DNA of 64,000 nucleotides from Pseudomonadota bacterium (GTDB lineage: Bacteria; Desulfobacterota; Binatia; Binatales; Binataceae): positions 310,001-374,000 of the forward strand of contig JAJPIF010000028.1 in assembly GCA_021324885.1 (NCBI GenBank), in the 5' to 3' direction. Position numbers and translations under genes: made by a program. The notes beneath the pieces were generated by a model. The model did not search any database. It was not told where the DNA came from and saw nothing but the letters and a program-made list of their open reading frames with translations. The first letter of the stretch is position 1, and every line of letters starts with the position of its first letter. Shown here one piece after another: positions 27,503 to 36,147 of the stretch.

Positions 27503-28828
27503 TCAGTAGTAATCGACCGGATCGATTCTGCGCTTGGCGCCGAAGTAGAAAAGCATGTTCTCCGTCAGGCCCTGCCAGGTGAACGGTCCGGGTGGCATCA
27601 GCAGACGTTTGAACATCGACTTGAGCGAATAGAACTCGGTGGTGCAGCGCCAGACGCCCTCTTCGACTTCCTGGGGCGAAAGGTTTTTGGGCACGAACAT
27701 GCACCGGAAATTGTTGGTGTACATGTCGGCGTCGGGAATGATGACTCGCCCCTCGTTTTCCAACTGCGTGCGCATCGGCGTGCCCTTGCGCGGCGTGACG
27801 GTGTTGAAGAACGCTTCAGGCGCCTTGACCTCGTGCAGGAATTTAAGCGTATCGTCGAAGATCCGCGGATGGTCGTTTTCCAGGCCGAAGAGGAAATTGA
27901 GCGAGTAATAGATGCCGTACTTGCGCATCTTGTCGAGCAGTTTCTTGTACTGGTTGGCGTGATTTTGAATCTTGTTCATCGACAGGAGGCTGTCCTGGCT
28001 GATCGATTCCACGCCGATGTTGACATGGAAAATGCCGGCTTTCGCCGCAAGCTCGAGCAGCTCGTCGTCGTGATTGGAGTTGATCGTCCACAGGCAGGAG
28101 AAGCGGATGTTAAGCGGCGCCAGCGCGCGGAACAGCTCGCGCGCGAATTTGTGCTTGCCCGTTATCTGGTCGTCGATGAACTGGAAGCGGCGGATGCCGG
28201 TTATTTTGACCGTCTGCTGAATCTCATCGACGATGTCCTCGATCGGACGGGTGCGATAGGCGCCTTCATAGAAGACCGGGATTTCGCAAAACGAGCACCG
28301 ATAGGGACATCCGCGGCTGGCCTGGATCGGCACTGCCTTGAACAGATAGCGATTGAGTTTGAGCAGTTCATGGCGCGGGCGCGGCAGCTTTTTGAGATCG
28401 TGCAGCTTGTCGGCTTTGTAAACCCGCTTGAGCTTGCCGTCCTGCCAATCGCGCAGAAGCGGTTCCCAGACCAGATCGGCTTCGCCTTGAATGACCGAAT
28501 CGCAGTGCTTGAGCGCCTCTTCGGTCTGGAGCGTAGCATGAAAGCCGCCGAAGACCACGGGAACGCCGCGCTTGCGAAATTCGTCCCCCAGTTGATAAGC
28601 GCGCAGTGACGCGCCGATCGTGGTGGTCATCCCGACCAGGTCCCAGCCGGCATCGAAATCGACGTCTTCCAGCCGTTCGTCGCAAAGCGTCACGTCGAAG
28701 TCGTCGGGTGTAAGCCCGGCCACCAGCGGGATCATCAGTCCCATGATCAGCCGCCATCGCGTCTTATGCGGTGTACCGTCGAGATGAACCGTCGTCGGTT
28801 GGATAAGTAGTATTCGTGGTTTTTTCAT
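27503..28828 (-). CDS. B12-binding-type radical SAM protein
   Basis: 441 residues from ATG 28828, preceded by GGAGAGC; the longer frame to 28903 overlaps the upstream gene and is unlikely. The N-terminal Rossmann domain is of the cobalamin-binding type (KPRILLIQPTT, DLVGMTTTIGASLRAYQL, VVFGGFHAT) without the DxHxxG motif. The radical SAM core has SRGCPYRCSFCE (Cys174, Cys178, Cys181) and DDQITGKHKFARELF, and the C terminus is DUF4070-like. Related enzymes include hopanoid and other lipid or cyclitol methylases and C-C bond formers. Its ATG overlaps the stop of the CDP-alcohol phosphotransferase gene (ATGA), so the two act together. Confidence 0.88.
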   Translation of the reverse strand: MKKPRILLIQPTTVHLDGTPHKTRWRLIMGLMIPLVAGLTPDDFDVTLCDERLEDVDFDAGWDLVGMTTTIGASLRAYQLGDEFRKRGVPVVFGGFHATLQTEEALKHCDSVIQGEADLVWEPLLRDWQDGKLKRVYKADKLHDLKKLPRPRHELLKLNRYLFKAVPIQASRGCPYRCSFCEIPVFYEGAYRTRPIEDIVDEIQQTVKITGIRRFQFIDDQITGKHKFARELFRALAPLNIRFSCLWTINSNHDDELLELAAKAGIFHVNIGVESISQDSLLSMNKIQNHANQYKKLLDKMRKYGIYYSLNFLFGLENDHPRIFDDTLKFLHEVKAPEAFFNTVTPRKGTPMRTQLENEGRVIIPDADMYTNNFRCMFVPKNLSPQEVEEGVWRCTTEFYSLKSMFKRLLMPPGPFTWQGLTENMLFYFGAKRRIDPVDYY

Positions 28829-30048
28829 ATGCTCTCCGCAAGCCGATCCCCACCGTCCCTGAGCGCCGCGCCCGGCCGTTTCCATCCACTGGTCGCTCGC
28901 CACAAAACCAGAGCGAAGATGTAGGTGCCGATAGCCGCGCCCACAATGAAGTAATGAAGCCGATTAATCAAAGCTAAAAGCAAAACCAGGTAGGCGAAAT
29001 CGCGTCCCGTGCGCCGGTCCACTTTGCGGATAAAAGCCTCCGCGCCGCTGCTCGAAACGCTCATCGCCCGATGCACGGCAATCGCGCACAGGCCAAAGCC
29101 GCCCAGCAATGTCCCCAGCACGTAGAAATAGGCCGCGCTATGTGCGGCCCGGTAACATCCAACGCTGATCCCAACGAAAATTGCGACGTGGACCAGGTTA
29201 TCCGTGAGCTGATCGAGGCGCTTTCCCGCCTCGCTCTCGCACATCTTAAGCCGCGCCAGCTCGCCGTCCACGCCGTCGATGGTGATCGAGACCACGAACA
29301 GCAGCGCCGCCAGCACGCGAATCCAGTACCCCGGCTGAGCAAACAGCCAGGCGACGGCTAAGCCCAGCGCGGTGTTGGCCAGCGTTACCTGGTTGGGTGT
29401 GATCGGGGTGTAAGCCAAAAGGTAACTGAGCCGCCAGGACAGTTTGCGGTCGAAAATCCGCGCCATGAAGCCGTCGGTCTGGACCGTATCGTGGCGCATC
29501 GTTTGGGCAAGCACTCGCTCGGCCGCGCTGCGGTCCTCCGGGCGCCCGTCGAGGGCAAAGGGCATTCCGGGAATTTCGCTGGGGATATCGGCGGGCGTCT
29601 CGGCGCCAGCTCCGATAAGATCCGCCAAACTGCCGATCGAGACCGCAGCGCCAGGTTCGCCGTTGGCGCTAGCCAGCCGGAGCGTGCCGGTGCCCGTGCT
29701 CGGTTGCCGCCTGATAAGGGAGCGGAGTTGGGAAAGTGTGAACACAATATTGCCGGTCACGAGGACGCATCGCGCGGAACGGTCCCATCCACCCTGGACG
29801 GTGTCGATATGCTGCAAGGAATCGACGATGCATACGCGGGGATCCCCGTAAAAGCGTCCCAAAGCCTCGCCGACCCGGTCTCGTTCCTGTTCGGGGCAGC
29901 AAATCACGAAGCGGGATACTCCTGCCCTTTCACAGACGCTTATCGCCCTTTCAACCAGGGGCCGATTAAAAATGCGTTCGGAGCCCCGGCTTGGCACTTC
30001 AAGCAACATGACGGTTGGGTCATTTGCCGCTATCGAAGCAGATTCCAA
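28825..30048 (-). CDS. Nucleotidyltransferase-like / CDP-alcohol phosphotransferase fusion
   Basis: 407 residues from TTG 30048 (ATG 30009 is an alternative). Residues about 1-160 look like a nucleotidyltransferase fold without an intact Gly-rich signature, so probably inactive. From about residue 195 comes a CDP-alcohol phosphotransferase with the exact family pattern DGELAR-x8-G-x3-D-x3-D (Asp261, Gly262, Ala265, Arg266, Gly275, Asp279, Asp283) and four to five membrane helices. The same architecture is known from the bifunctional inositol-phosphate cytidylyltransferase/di-inositol-phosphate synthases. It should move a phospho-alcohol from CDP to another alcohol in the membrane. The intact cytidylyltransferase may be the separate protein encoded at 31167. 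Confidence 0.85.
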   Translation of the reverse strand: MESASIAANDPTVMLLEVPSRGSERIFNRPLVERAISVCERAGVSRFVICCPEQERDRVGEALGRFYGDPRVCIVDSLQHIDTVQGGWDRSARCVLVTGNIVFTLSQLRSLIRRQPSTGTGTLRLASANGEPGAAVSIGSLADLIGAGAETPADIPSEIPGMPFALDGRPEDRSAAERVLAQTMRHDTVQTDGFMARIFDRKLSWRLSYLLAYTPITPNQVTLANTALGLAVAWLFAQPGYWIRVLAALLFVVSITIDGVDGELARLKMCESEAGKRLDQLTDNLVHVAIFVGISVGCYRAAHSAAYFYVLGTLLGGFGLCAIAVHRAMSVSSSGAEAFIRKVDRRTGRDFAYLVLLLALINRLHYFIVGAAIGTYIFALVLWRATSGWKRPGAALRDGGDRLAESI

Positions 30049-30415
30049 TTCTCACATGTTTCCTTAGAGCAACGGCAAAGTAACTAGACCAATCGGTCAG
30101 GCGACGCAAGAGAGCAGCGATTTCCCTTGTAAAAAAAAGGAATTTTCAGGGTCCCAACGGGCCGGAGCAAAGAATCTCGTGGGGCCTCGCGGTTGGTTGA
30201 CGAAAAGGATCAAAAAAGGGTTTTAAAGCCGCGCCCTCGCCTGAAGCGGATACGTCGCTTAGATTTTATTGTTAAATCAGACGGTCAGCGACCGCGAAGC
30301 TTAATCGACCCGGAGCGAGGTAGCATCGGCTGGCGCATTGGCCAGCCCTGTGGATAAAAATTGGGCCCATACTTTAAGCGCATGTTTTCAAATTTTGTTA
30401 AACCTGCATGGGTCT
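30049..30415. promoter_or_regulatory. Divergent intergenic region at the centre of the head-group cluster
   Basis: About 367 bp between the minus-strand and plus-strand halves of the cluster. AT-rich patches include an A8 run near 30131 and TTGACG at 30197-30202, 17-18 bp ahead of an AT-rich GTTTTAA. That gives a plausible but weak plus-strand promoter. A second AT-rich stretch near 30261-30277 (GATTTTATTGTTAAATC) could serve either direction. No riboswitch or terminator is recognised. Confidence 0.3.
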
Positions 30416-31180
30416 GTGACGCGGGTTTGGGAGCACACCGCTGATAACTTGGAAACCGGGCTCAAAGGCATTCGTTACCTCCTGTTCGACTTCGGCGGCA
30501 CGCTGGATTTACCGGGCGTGCACTGGCTTGATCGCTTTTTGCGCCATTATCATGACGTCGCGATCGAGCTGACTCGTCCGGAACTGGACCTGGCCTTCGC
30601 CGATGCCACCCGCCGGGGATATCAGGCCGGGGAGCGCATTTATAAGTACGGCCTGAGACCGCTGCTTGACCTCCTGGTCAATTGGCAGATTGATTATCTG
30701 CTCAAGCATCTTTCGGGGCGGGTTCCCCGATCCGTGCGCGATGCTGCCAAGCCGATCGCCGACCGGTTTTGCGCGGAGAGCATGGCCGGCTATATCCACA
30801 GCCGCAGGATTTTGGCCGCGCTCGTCCCACGGTTCAGGATCGGCGTGGTGTCGAATTTTTACGGCAATCTCGAAACTGTGCTGACGGAAGCGGGACTGCG
30901 CCAGTTCATCCACGTCGTCCTGGATTCGTCGCGCTTGGGAATCTTCAAGCCTGATCCATTGATTTTCCAGGCGGCTTTGACAGCACTGCACGCGGACCCC
31001 AGGCAAACCGCAATGGTTGGCGACTCGATTGCCAAGGATTGCATGCCGGCCTGCAAAGTCGGACTTCGAACGGTATGGTTGAATCCCGCCAAAGAGTACA
31101 CTCAGCGCATCGAGGCGGGCGTGGATCTGGTGGTGCGAGACCTCAACGAACTGCTCGAGATTAGCCTTGGAGCCGATTGA
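30416..31180 (+). CDS. HAD-superfamily hydrolase (HAD-IA-like)
   Basis: About 254 residues if GTG 30416 is used. TTG 30338 and TTG 30449 are alternatives, and none has a convincing ribosome-binding site. Motif I is YLLFDFGGTLD, motif II lies in IGVVSNFYGN, the motif III lysine in LGIFKPDPLIF and motif IV in MVGDSIAKDCMPACKVGL, with a helical cap between. The residue two after the nucleophilic Asp is Gly instead of the usual Asp of phosphatases. Its 3' end overlaps the nucleotidyltransferase by 14 bp, so it belongs to the cluster and probably acts on a phosphorylated intermediate. Confidence 0.82.
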   Translation: MTRVWEHTADNLETGLKGIRYLLFDFGGTLDLPGVHWLDRFLRHYHDVAIELTRPELDLAFADATRRGYQAGERIYKYGLRPLLDLLVNWQIDYLLKHLSGRVPRSVRDAAKPIADRFCAESMAGYIHSRRILAALVPRFRIGVVSNFYGNLETVLTEAGLRQFIHVVLDSSRLGIFKPDPLIFQAALTALHADPRQTAMVGDSIAKDCMPACKVGLRTVWLNPAKEYTQRIEAGVDLVVRDLNELLEISLGAD

Positions 31181-31907
31181 AGGAGCAATCCTGGCGGCGG
31201 GATGGGGTGAGCGGCTGCGGACTCAGGCTTCCGATCTTCCCAAACCGCTGGTCGTACTCAACGGAGAAACGCTGCTGGCGCGCCAGACTCGCTTGATGCT
31301 GCAAGCGGGTGCGCACAGGGTTTTTGCCGTGGTCAATTCCGAAACCGCCGCATTAATTGATCGGGATGCTACTGCGCTTCCTCGACAGTTGCATCTGTTC
31401 GTCCGCGACACGCCCAATTCGATGGAGACGCTTTTCGAGCTTGGCCGCCATTTGCAAGGCGAGCGTTTTTTGGCAGCTACGGTGGACACCGTTGTCGCTC
31501 CAGGTGAGATGGGCCGATTCGTGCGCCGTGCGCTGGAACTGACCTCCGGAGACGCGCCGCAAGCCGATGGCGCCTTGGGTGTCGTCAAGTGGCGCGGGGA
31601 TGAGCGTCCGCTGTTCGTGGACGCTGAGGCCGACGGAGGCATCCGGCAGATCGGAGCCGGATCGGGCACCGTAGTCACCGCTGGAATCTATTTCCTGCCC
31701 AGATCGATTTTCGCTTTCCGTGCGCGCGCTAGTGACGCGGGCTTGTCGGCCTTGCGCGAATTTTTGGGCGCCCTGTTATCCTGGGGAGTGCGGCTGAGCG
31801 CGATCGAACTGACTGATGCTATCGATATCGATGTTCCTCGGGATCTCGATGCGGCGCGCGCGATGCTCGGTGGACAGACCACATCCGGTTCGGCGGGCAG
31901 GCGTTAA
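31167..31907 (+). CDS. Sugar-phosphate-type nucleotidyltransferase
   Basis: A 246-residue NTP-transferase with an intact start: GAILAAGWGERLR, then LPKPLVVLNGETLLARQ for nucleotide and metal binding. Position and size fit the cytidylyl-/guanylyl-transferase group (inositol-1-phosphate or mannose-1-phosphate types). It starts at TTG 31167 within the end of the HAD gene. Its stop shares a base with the next start (TAATG). In this cluster it is the likely enzyme that makes the CDP-activated phospho-alcohol for the CDP-alcohol phosphotransferase; this is inference from neighbourhood. Confidence 0.85.
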   Translation: MEPIEGAILAAGWGERLRTQASDLPKPLVVLNGETLLARQTRLMLQAGAHRVFAVVNSETAALIDRDATALPRQLHLFVRDTPNSMETLFELGRHLQGERFLAATVDTVVAPGEMGRFVRRALELTSGDAPQADGALGVVKWRGDERPLFVDAEADGGIRQIGAGSGTVVTAGIYFLPRSIFAFRARASDAGLSALREFLGALLSWGVRLSAIELTDAIDIDVPRDLDAARAMLGGQTTSGSAGRR

Positions 31908-32719
31908 TGGTCCGCGTGCTTGGTGTTTATCGCGAGAATGAGTTCTCGCCGGGCAAGGTCGGCGCCGACGCTGCCATTCTGGACGCAGTTCTCGCCTGCC
32001 TTGCTGCTGAAGGTGTCCACACGTCAGCGCTTCCCGCCGCCGGTTTCGCCCGAACTGCGCGAGCCGATTGCGATCTGATCCTGGCTATGTGCCAAAGCGA
32101 AACGGCGCTTGAGCGCCTTTCCGCATACCAGGACTCGGGCGTGATCACGATCAATTCGCCGCAGTCGATTCGATCCTGTTATCGCGACCGCCTGGGCCAG
32201 GCGCTCAGCCGCTCTGGCGCTCCCGTTCCGGACGGAATCCTGCTTAAGACCAGTGCTAGTTTAAGTCGCAGGTCGCTCGGCGGACTCGATCCGCAGCGCG
32301 GCATCTATGTAAAGCGCGGCGACCTTCACGCGCTGTCGGCCGATGACGTCAAGCTCGTGGATAATGAAGCGTCACTGGCCGGCGTGCTCGACGCTTTTGC
32401 CGCGCGCGGGATCAGGTACGCCTACCTTCAAGCCGCGGTCAAGGGTAGGGTAGTGAAATTCTATGGCGTAACCGGCGGCGGTTACTTCAGTACCGCCGAA
32501 GCCGCGCGCGACCAGCCCGTGATTGCGCGGCTTTCCGACGCGGCGCAGCAGGCGGCGGCGGCACTGGGACTGGAGGTGTGGGGTGGCGATGCGATTGTGG
32601 ATGGCCAACAATTTAAAATCATCGATTTCAACGATTGGCCGAGTTTTGAGCGCGTGCGCATCCCGGCCGCCGCAGCGATCGCGGCGCGCGCGCTTGAACT
32701 TTTGAGAAAAGAGAGATGA
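31907..32719 (+). CDS. ATP-grasp-like protein of unknown substrate
   Basis: 270 residues. The middle and end follow the ATP-grasp order: a lysine in GIYVKRGDL, the linker strand AYLQAAVKGRVVKFYGV, and the metal-binding end FKIIDFNDWPSFE (Asp and Asn ligands, as in RimK-like enzymes). The N-terminal part is a pre-ATP-grasp Rossmann-like domain. ATP-grasp enzymes join a carboxylate to an amine or thiol, or phosphorylate small molecules. It is tightly coupled to the nucleotidyltransferase (TAATG), so it probably modifies the same compound. The identity of the ligand cannot be read. Confidence 0.72.
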   Translation: MVRVLGVYRENEFSPGKVGADAAILDAVLACLAAEGVHTSALPAAGFARTARADCDLILAMCQSETALERLSAYQDSGVITINSPQSIRSCYRDRLGQALSRSGAPVPDGILLKTSASLSRRSLGGLDPQRGIYVKRGDLHALSADDVKLVDNEASLAGVLDAFAARGIRYAYLQAAVKGRVVKFYGVTGGGYFSTAEAARDQPVIARLSDAAQQAAAALGLEVWGGDAIVDGQQFKIIDFNDWPSFERVRIPAAAAIAARALELLRKER

Positions 32720-32774
32720 AAAAATAGAAGGAGGACAGAGCAACTGCTGGTTTTGGTCTGATTCCCTTTTCCCG

Positions 32775-34136
32775 ATGAAAAAATCCAAGAGCAAACTTCC
32801 TGCAATAACAACTCCACCGCCCGGGCCGCGCTCGCGCGCATTGTTTGAACAGGAGCAGCGCTATCTCGCGCCTGGGCGCCAGCGGATTTCCTCGCTGGCC
32901 GGTGTGGCCTTCGATCACGGTGAAGGGGCCACGCTGACCGATGTCGACGGCAACGTGTACCTCGACTTCTTTGCCGGAGTGGCGGTCGCCAGCCTCGGCC
33001 ATGGCCATCCGGCAATGTCCAAAGCGCTGGCCGAGCAGGCTTCGCGGCTGATGGTGGGGACTTTCGCCACGCCCGAGCGCGCCGAATCATTCGAGGAACT
33101 GGCGCAAGCCGCGCCGCAACCGCTCACCCGCTTCCATCTTTACAGCGGCGGCGCGGAGGCGGTCGAAGCCGCATTGCGCGCCGCGCGGTCATTTACCGGA
33201 AAACACGAAGTGGTCGGTTTCTGGGGCGGATTTCACGGCAAGACCGGAGGCGTGATTGGGCTAATCGGCGACGAATCCAAGCAGGGCTACGGCCCGCTTC
33301 AGGGTGGCCAGTACCTCGTGCCCTATGCCGACTGTTACCGCTGCCCTTTCAAGCTGGAGCATCCAGGTTGCGGGATGTTCTGCGTCGATTTCGCGCGCAA
33401 ACAGATCAGGAACAGCTCTGCGGGCGCGGTGGCGGCGGTGCTGGTCGAACCGTTTCAGGGCACGGCCGGAAATGTGATACCGCCCGACGATTTCCTCCCC
33501 GCGGTCAAGCAGATCGCGCGCGAAAATGATGCCGTGCTGATTGCCGATGAAATGATTACAGGGTTCGCACGCACCGGAAAAATGTGGGGCGTCGAACACA
33601 CGGGGGTGCGCCCCGACATCATGACCGTGGGTAAAGGAATGGGATCGGGCTTTCCCGTTTCCGGCGTGTTGATGACCGAGGAGGTCGCGCAGGCCAGACC
33701 GTTTTCCAAGCCGAGCGCATCATCCTCGAGTTACGGCGGAAATCCGCTGGCGGCGGTGGCCGTGGGGCAGACTTTGCGCGCAATCCGTGAGGAAAACCTG
33801 GTCGAGAATTCGCGCAGCACCGGTGCGATTCTGCTGGCGCGCCTGCGCGCACTGCAGGAAAAATTCGAGTTCGTGGGCGACGTGCGCGGACGCGGCCTGA
33901 TGATCGGCATCGACCTGGTGCGCGACCGGCGTACCAAAGAGGAAGTGAGCCGGCGGGTCAGCGAGATCATCTTTCACGAAGCCCTCAAGCGCGGCTTGCT
34001 GGTCATGGGATATTTCCCGCGCATCCGCATCAATCCACCCCTGGTCATCACCGCCGAGCAGGCGGAGACCGGAGCGGCCATCCTGGATGAAGTCTTCACC
34101 TATGTTCGCGACCACGTGAACTGGCGCGAGGCTTGA
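32775..34136 (+). CDS. Class III PLP-dependent aminotransferase
   Basis: A 453-residue protein with FFAGVAVASLGHGHP, the Gly-Gly-Ala-Glu-Ala-Val-Glu-Ala-Ala block, the CYRCPFKLEHPGCGMFC insert common in this class, ADEMITGFARTG and the PLP lysine in VGKGMGSGFPVSG. It should transfer an amino group to an aldehyde or keto group of a small acceptor. It follows the ATP-grasp gene by 55 bp. A good GGAGG at 32729-32733 is too far from the ATG, and the sequence GATGAAAAAAT is repeated at 32715 and 32774. It would supply the amine of the compound made by this cluster. Confidence 0.92.
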   Translation: MKKSKSKLPAITTPPPGPRSRALFEQEQRYLAPGRQRISSLAGVAFDHGEGATLTDVDGNVYLDFFAGVAVASLGHGHPAMSKALAEQASRLMVGTFATPERAESFEELAQAAPQPLTRFHLYSGGAEAVEAALRAARSFTGKHEVVGFWGGFHGKTGGVIGLIGDESKQGYGPLQGGQYLVPYADCYRCPFKLEHPGCGMFCVDFARKQIRNSSAGAVAAVLVEPFQGTAGNVIPPDDFLPAVKQIARENDAVLIADEMITGFARTGKMWGVEHTGVRPDIMTVGKGMGSGFPVSGVLMTEEVAQARPFSKPSASSSSYGGNPLAAVAVGQTLRAIREENLVENSRSTGAILLARLRALQEKFEFVGDVRGRGLMIGIDLVRDRRTKEEVSRRVSEIIFHEALKRGLLVMGYFPRIRINPPLVITAEQAETGAAILDEVFTYVRDHVNWREA

Positions 34137-34142
34137 GCCGCG

Positions 34143-34643
34143 ATGCCGCAAAACCCCGGCAATCCTGGACTGTTCTGCGACCTGGGCGGAACGCTGGTCG
34201 AGCTCGACCACAATCGCGATCTCCCCGCCGACGCGCAAGGAAATATCACGCTTAAGCTGCTGCCCAACGTGGCGCAAACGCTGCGCCCCATCCGCGACCA
34301 TCTGATCTTCATCGTGACCAACCAGCGCGGTATCAAGCGCGGCCGCTTTACTCGCGATCAGGTGGAAGCCGCAATCGAAAAGATGGATCGCGAGCTGGGC
34401 GGAATCCTGACCGGATGGGAAATCTGTCCTCACGGTCCCGAGGATAACTGCGGATGCCGCAAGCCGGCCATCGGAATGGTCGTTCAGTTGGCGGAAACTT
34501 ACGGCGTTGACCTGGCACGCTCGACGATGGTGGGCGATCAGGCAGTGGACGAGCAATGCGCGAAGGCTGCCGGCATCGGACGCTTCGTATACGCCGACCA
34601 GTTCTTCAAGTGGTCAGGTCAACTTCCGATCGGCCGACCGTGA
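34143..34643 (+). CDS. HAD phosphatase-like protein of the HisB/GmhB group
   Basis: 166 residues. Motif I is FCDLGGTLVE, with Gly where the second Asp normally stands (DRDGT in GmhB). It is followed by IVTNQRGIKRG, the Cys-His zinc-loop elements CPHGPEDNCGCRKP and STMVGDQAVDEQCAKAAG. The layout is that of heptose-bisphosphate or histidinol-phosphate phosphatases, including the zinc-loop cysteines. The missing Asp may lower or change activity. It starts 6 bp after the aminotransferase and closes the plus-strand half of the cluster. Confidence 0.85.
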   Translation: MPQNPGNPGLFCDLGGTLVELDHNRDLPADAQGNITLKLLPNVAQTLRPIRDHLIFIVTNQRGIKRGRFTRDQVEAAIEKMDRELGGILTGWEICPHGPEDNCGCRKPAIGMVVQLAETYGVDLARSTMVGDQAVDEQCAKAAGIGRFVYADQFFKWSGQLPIGRP

Positions 34644-34897
34644 AAGAGGTAGCGCGTATCAGGCGCCGTCCGGGTTACTGCTGAGCGCGAGCCGAGCACC
34701 AGGATTTGTTTTGCTGATCGGCCATTGGGCGGTTTGATGTTGGTCGCGCTTGCAGGATGGCATCCGCGCTTGGGCATTGATCTTTCGACCCCGGGTCCGG
34801 TCTGACTACGGCCTTATGGCTGCTGCGTGGCCCTGGGTGCTTCTTCCCACTAAGCATGTTGGTGGGATAAGAAAAAACCTTGACTGGAGGTGTCGCG

Positions 34898-36109
34898 ATG
34901 CCCGATCAGGGACCGCTGAGCGGAATTAGAGTGCTTGATTTGACCCGGCTTGCCCCCGGGCCGCATTGCACCATGATTCTTGGCGATCTGGGTGCCGACG
35001 TAATCAAGATCGAAGAGCCCGGTCCGCCCACCGGACGGCGCGCTGAACAGGCCGGCGGCGCCAGCGTGCGCGGCCCCGGACAGGGCGGTTTCCAGGGCTC
35101 GCCCTTCAACGCTTTGGGGCGCAACAAGAGGTCGATTGGACTTAATCTTAAGTCTCCCGCCGGCAAGCAGGTATTCCTGCGGCTGCATCAGCGGTGCGAC
35201 GTTGTGGTTGAGGAGTTTCGTCCAGGTGTCGCCAAGCGGCTGGGGATCGATTACGAAACGCTTTCCGTGCGCAATCCGCGCTACATCCATTGCGCGATCA
35301 CCGGCTACGGCCAGAATGGACCCTATCGCGATCTCGTCGGCCACGACATCAATTACATCGCGCATGCCGGAGCGCTTTCGATCCTCGGCACCAAGGGACA
35401 GCGTCCCACGATCCCGCACAACCTGATTGCGGATTACGCCGGCGGCGGGATGCATGCGGCGTTGGGCGTGATGGCCGCGCTGATTTCGCGCGCGCAAACT
35501 GGCCGCGGTCAATACGTTGATATCGCGATGATGGACGGGTCGATGCTGCTACTGGCGCAGGCTTTCGCGGTCCACTACTACACCGGCAAGGTGCCGCAAC
35601 GGGGCGAGACGCAGCTTGACGGAGGCGTGCCCTATTACGGCGTTTACCGGACCAAAGACGACAAATGGATTACGATCGGTTCGATGGAGCCGTGGTTTTA
35701 CGCCAATCTGTGCCGCGCGATGGAACTTGAGGAGTTCATCCCGCATCAATACAACCGCGAAAAGCATCCCGAGATGCGCCGCCGTCTGGAGGAGAAATTT
35801 CTCACCCGCACGCGCGATGAATGGTTCGCGCTGCTGAGCAAAACCGACATCTGCGCCGCTCCGATGCTCACTTTGGACGAGGTCGAGAACAACCCGCAAG
35901 TCAAGGCGCGCAACATGATCGTCGAAGTGGATACGCCCACCGGCGAAAAGGCCAAACAGGTTGGTATCTCGATCAAGCTCTCCGCCACGCCCGGGTCAAT
36001 CAGAAACCTGGCGCCCGAACTTGGCCAGCACACGGACGAAATTCTCAGCGAACTCGGCTACAGCCGGGAGACGATCGAGAAATGGCGCCGCGACGGCGCC
36101 GTCAAATAG
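34898..36109 (+). CDS. CaiB/BaiF-family (class III) CoA-transferase
   Basis: 403 residues from ATG 34898, with GGAGGT at 34886-34891. The family start GIRVLDLTRLAPGPHCTMIL is followed by LGADVIKIEEPG, GRNKRSIGLNLKSPAGK and the region with the catalytic aspartate YVDIAMMDGSMLLLAQAF. Such enzymes move CoA between acids such as carnitine, formate, succinate or bile acids. Its own substrate is not predictable. A second member lies at 39822, and both are among likely catabolic genes. The 254 bp before it contain nothing I can name. Confidence 0.92.
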   Translation: MPDQGPLSGIRVLDLTRLAPGPHCTMILGDLGADVIKIEEPGPPTGRRAEQAGGASVRGPGQGGFQGSPFNALGRNKRSIGLNLKSPAGKQVFLRLHQRCDVVVEEFRPGVAKRLGIDYETLSVRNPRYIHCAITGYGQNGPYRDLVGHDINYIAHAGALSILGTKGQRPTIPHNLIADYAGGGMHAALGVMAALISRAQTGRGQYVDIAMMDGSMLLLAQAFAVHYYTGKVPQRGETQLDGGVPYYGVYRTKDDKWITIGSMEPWFYANLCRAMELEEFIPHQYNREKHPEMRRRLEEKFLTRTRDEWFALLSKTDICAAPMLTLDEVENNPQVKARNMIVEVDTPTGEKAKQVGISIKLSATPGSIRNLAPELGQHTDEILSELGYSRETIEKWRRDGAVK

Positions 36110-36147
36110 AACACCGACGCGCCATCATCGCCGCCGCGATTGCCTGG

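Noticed and set aside
30197-30225. TTGACG with a downstream AT-rich box as a firm promoter
   Set aside because: The -10 match is only about half; kept as a weak note in the intergenic entry and not called as a promoter.
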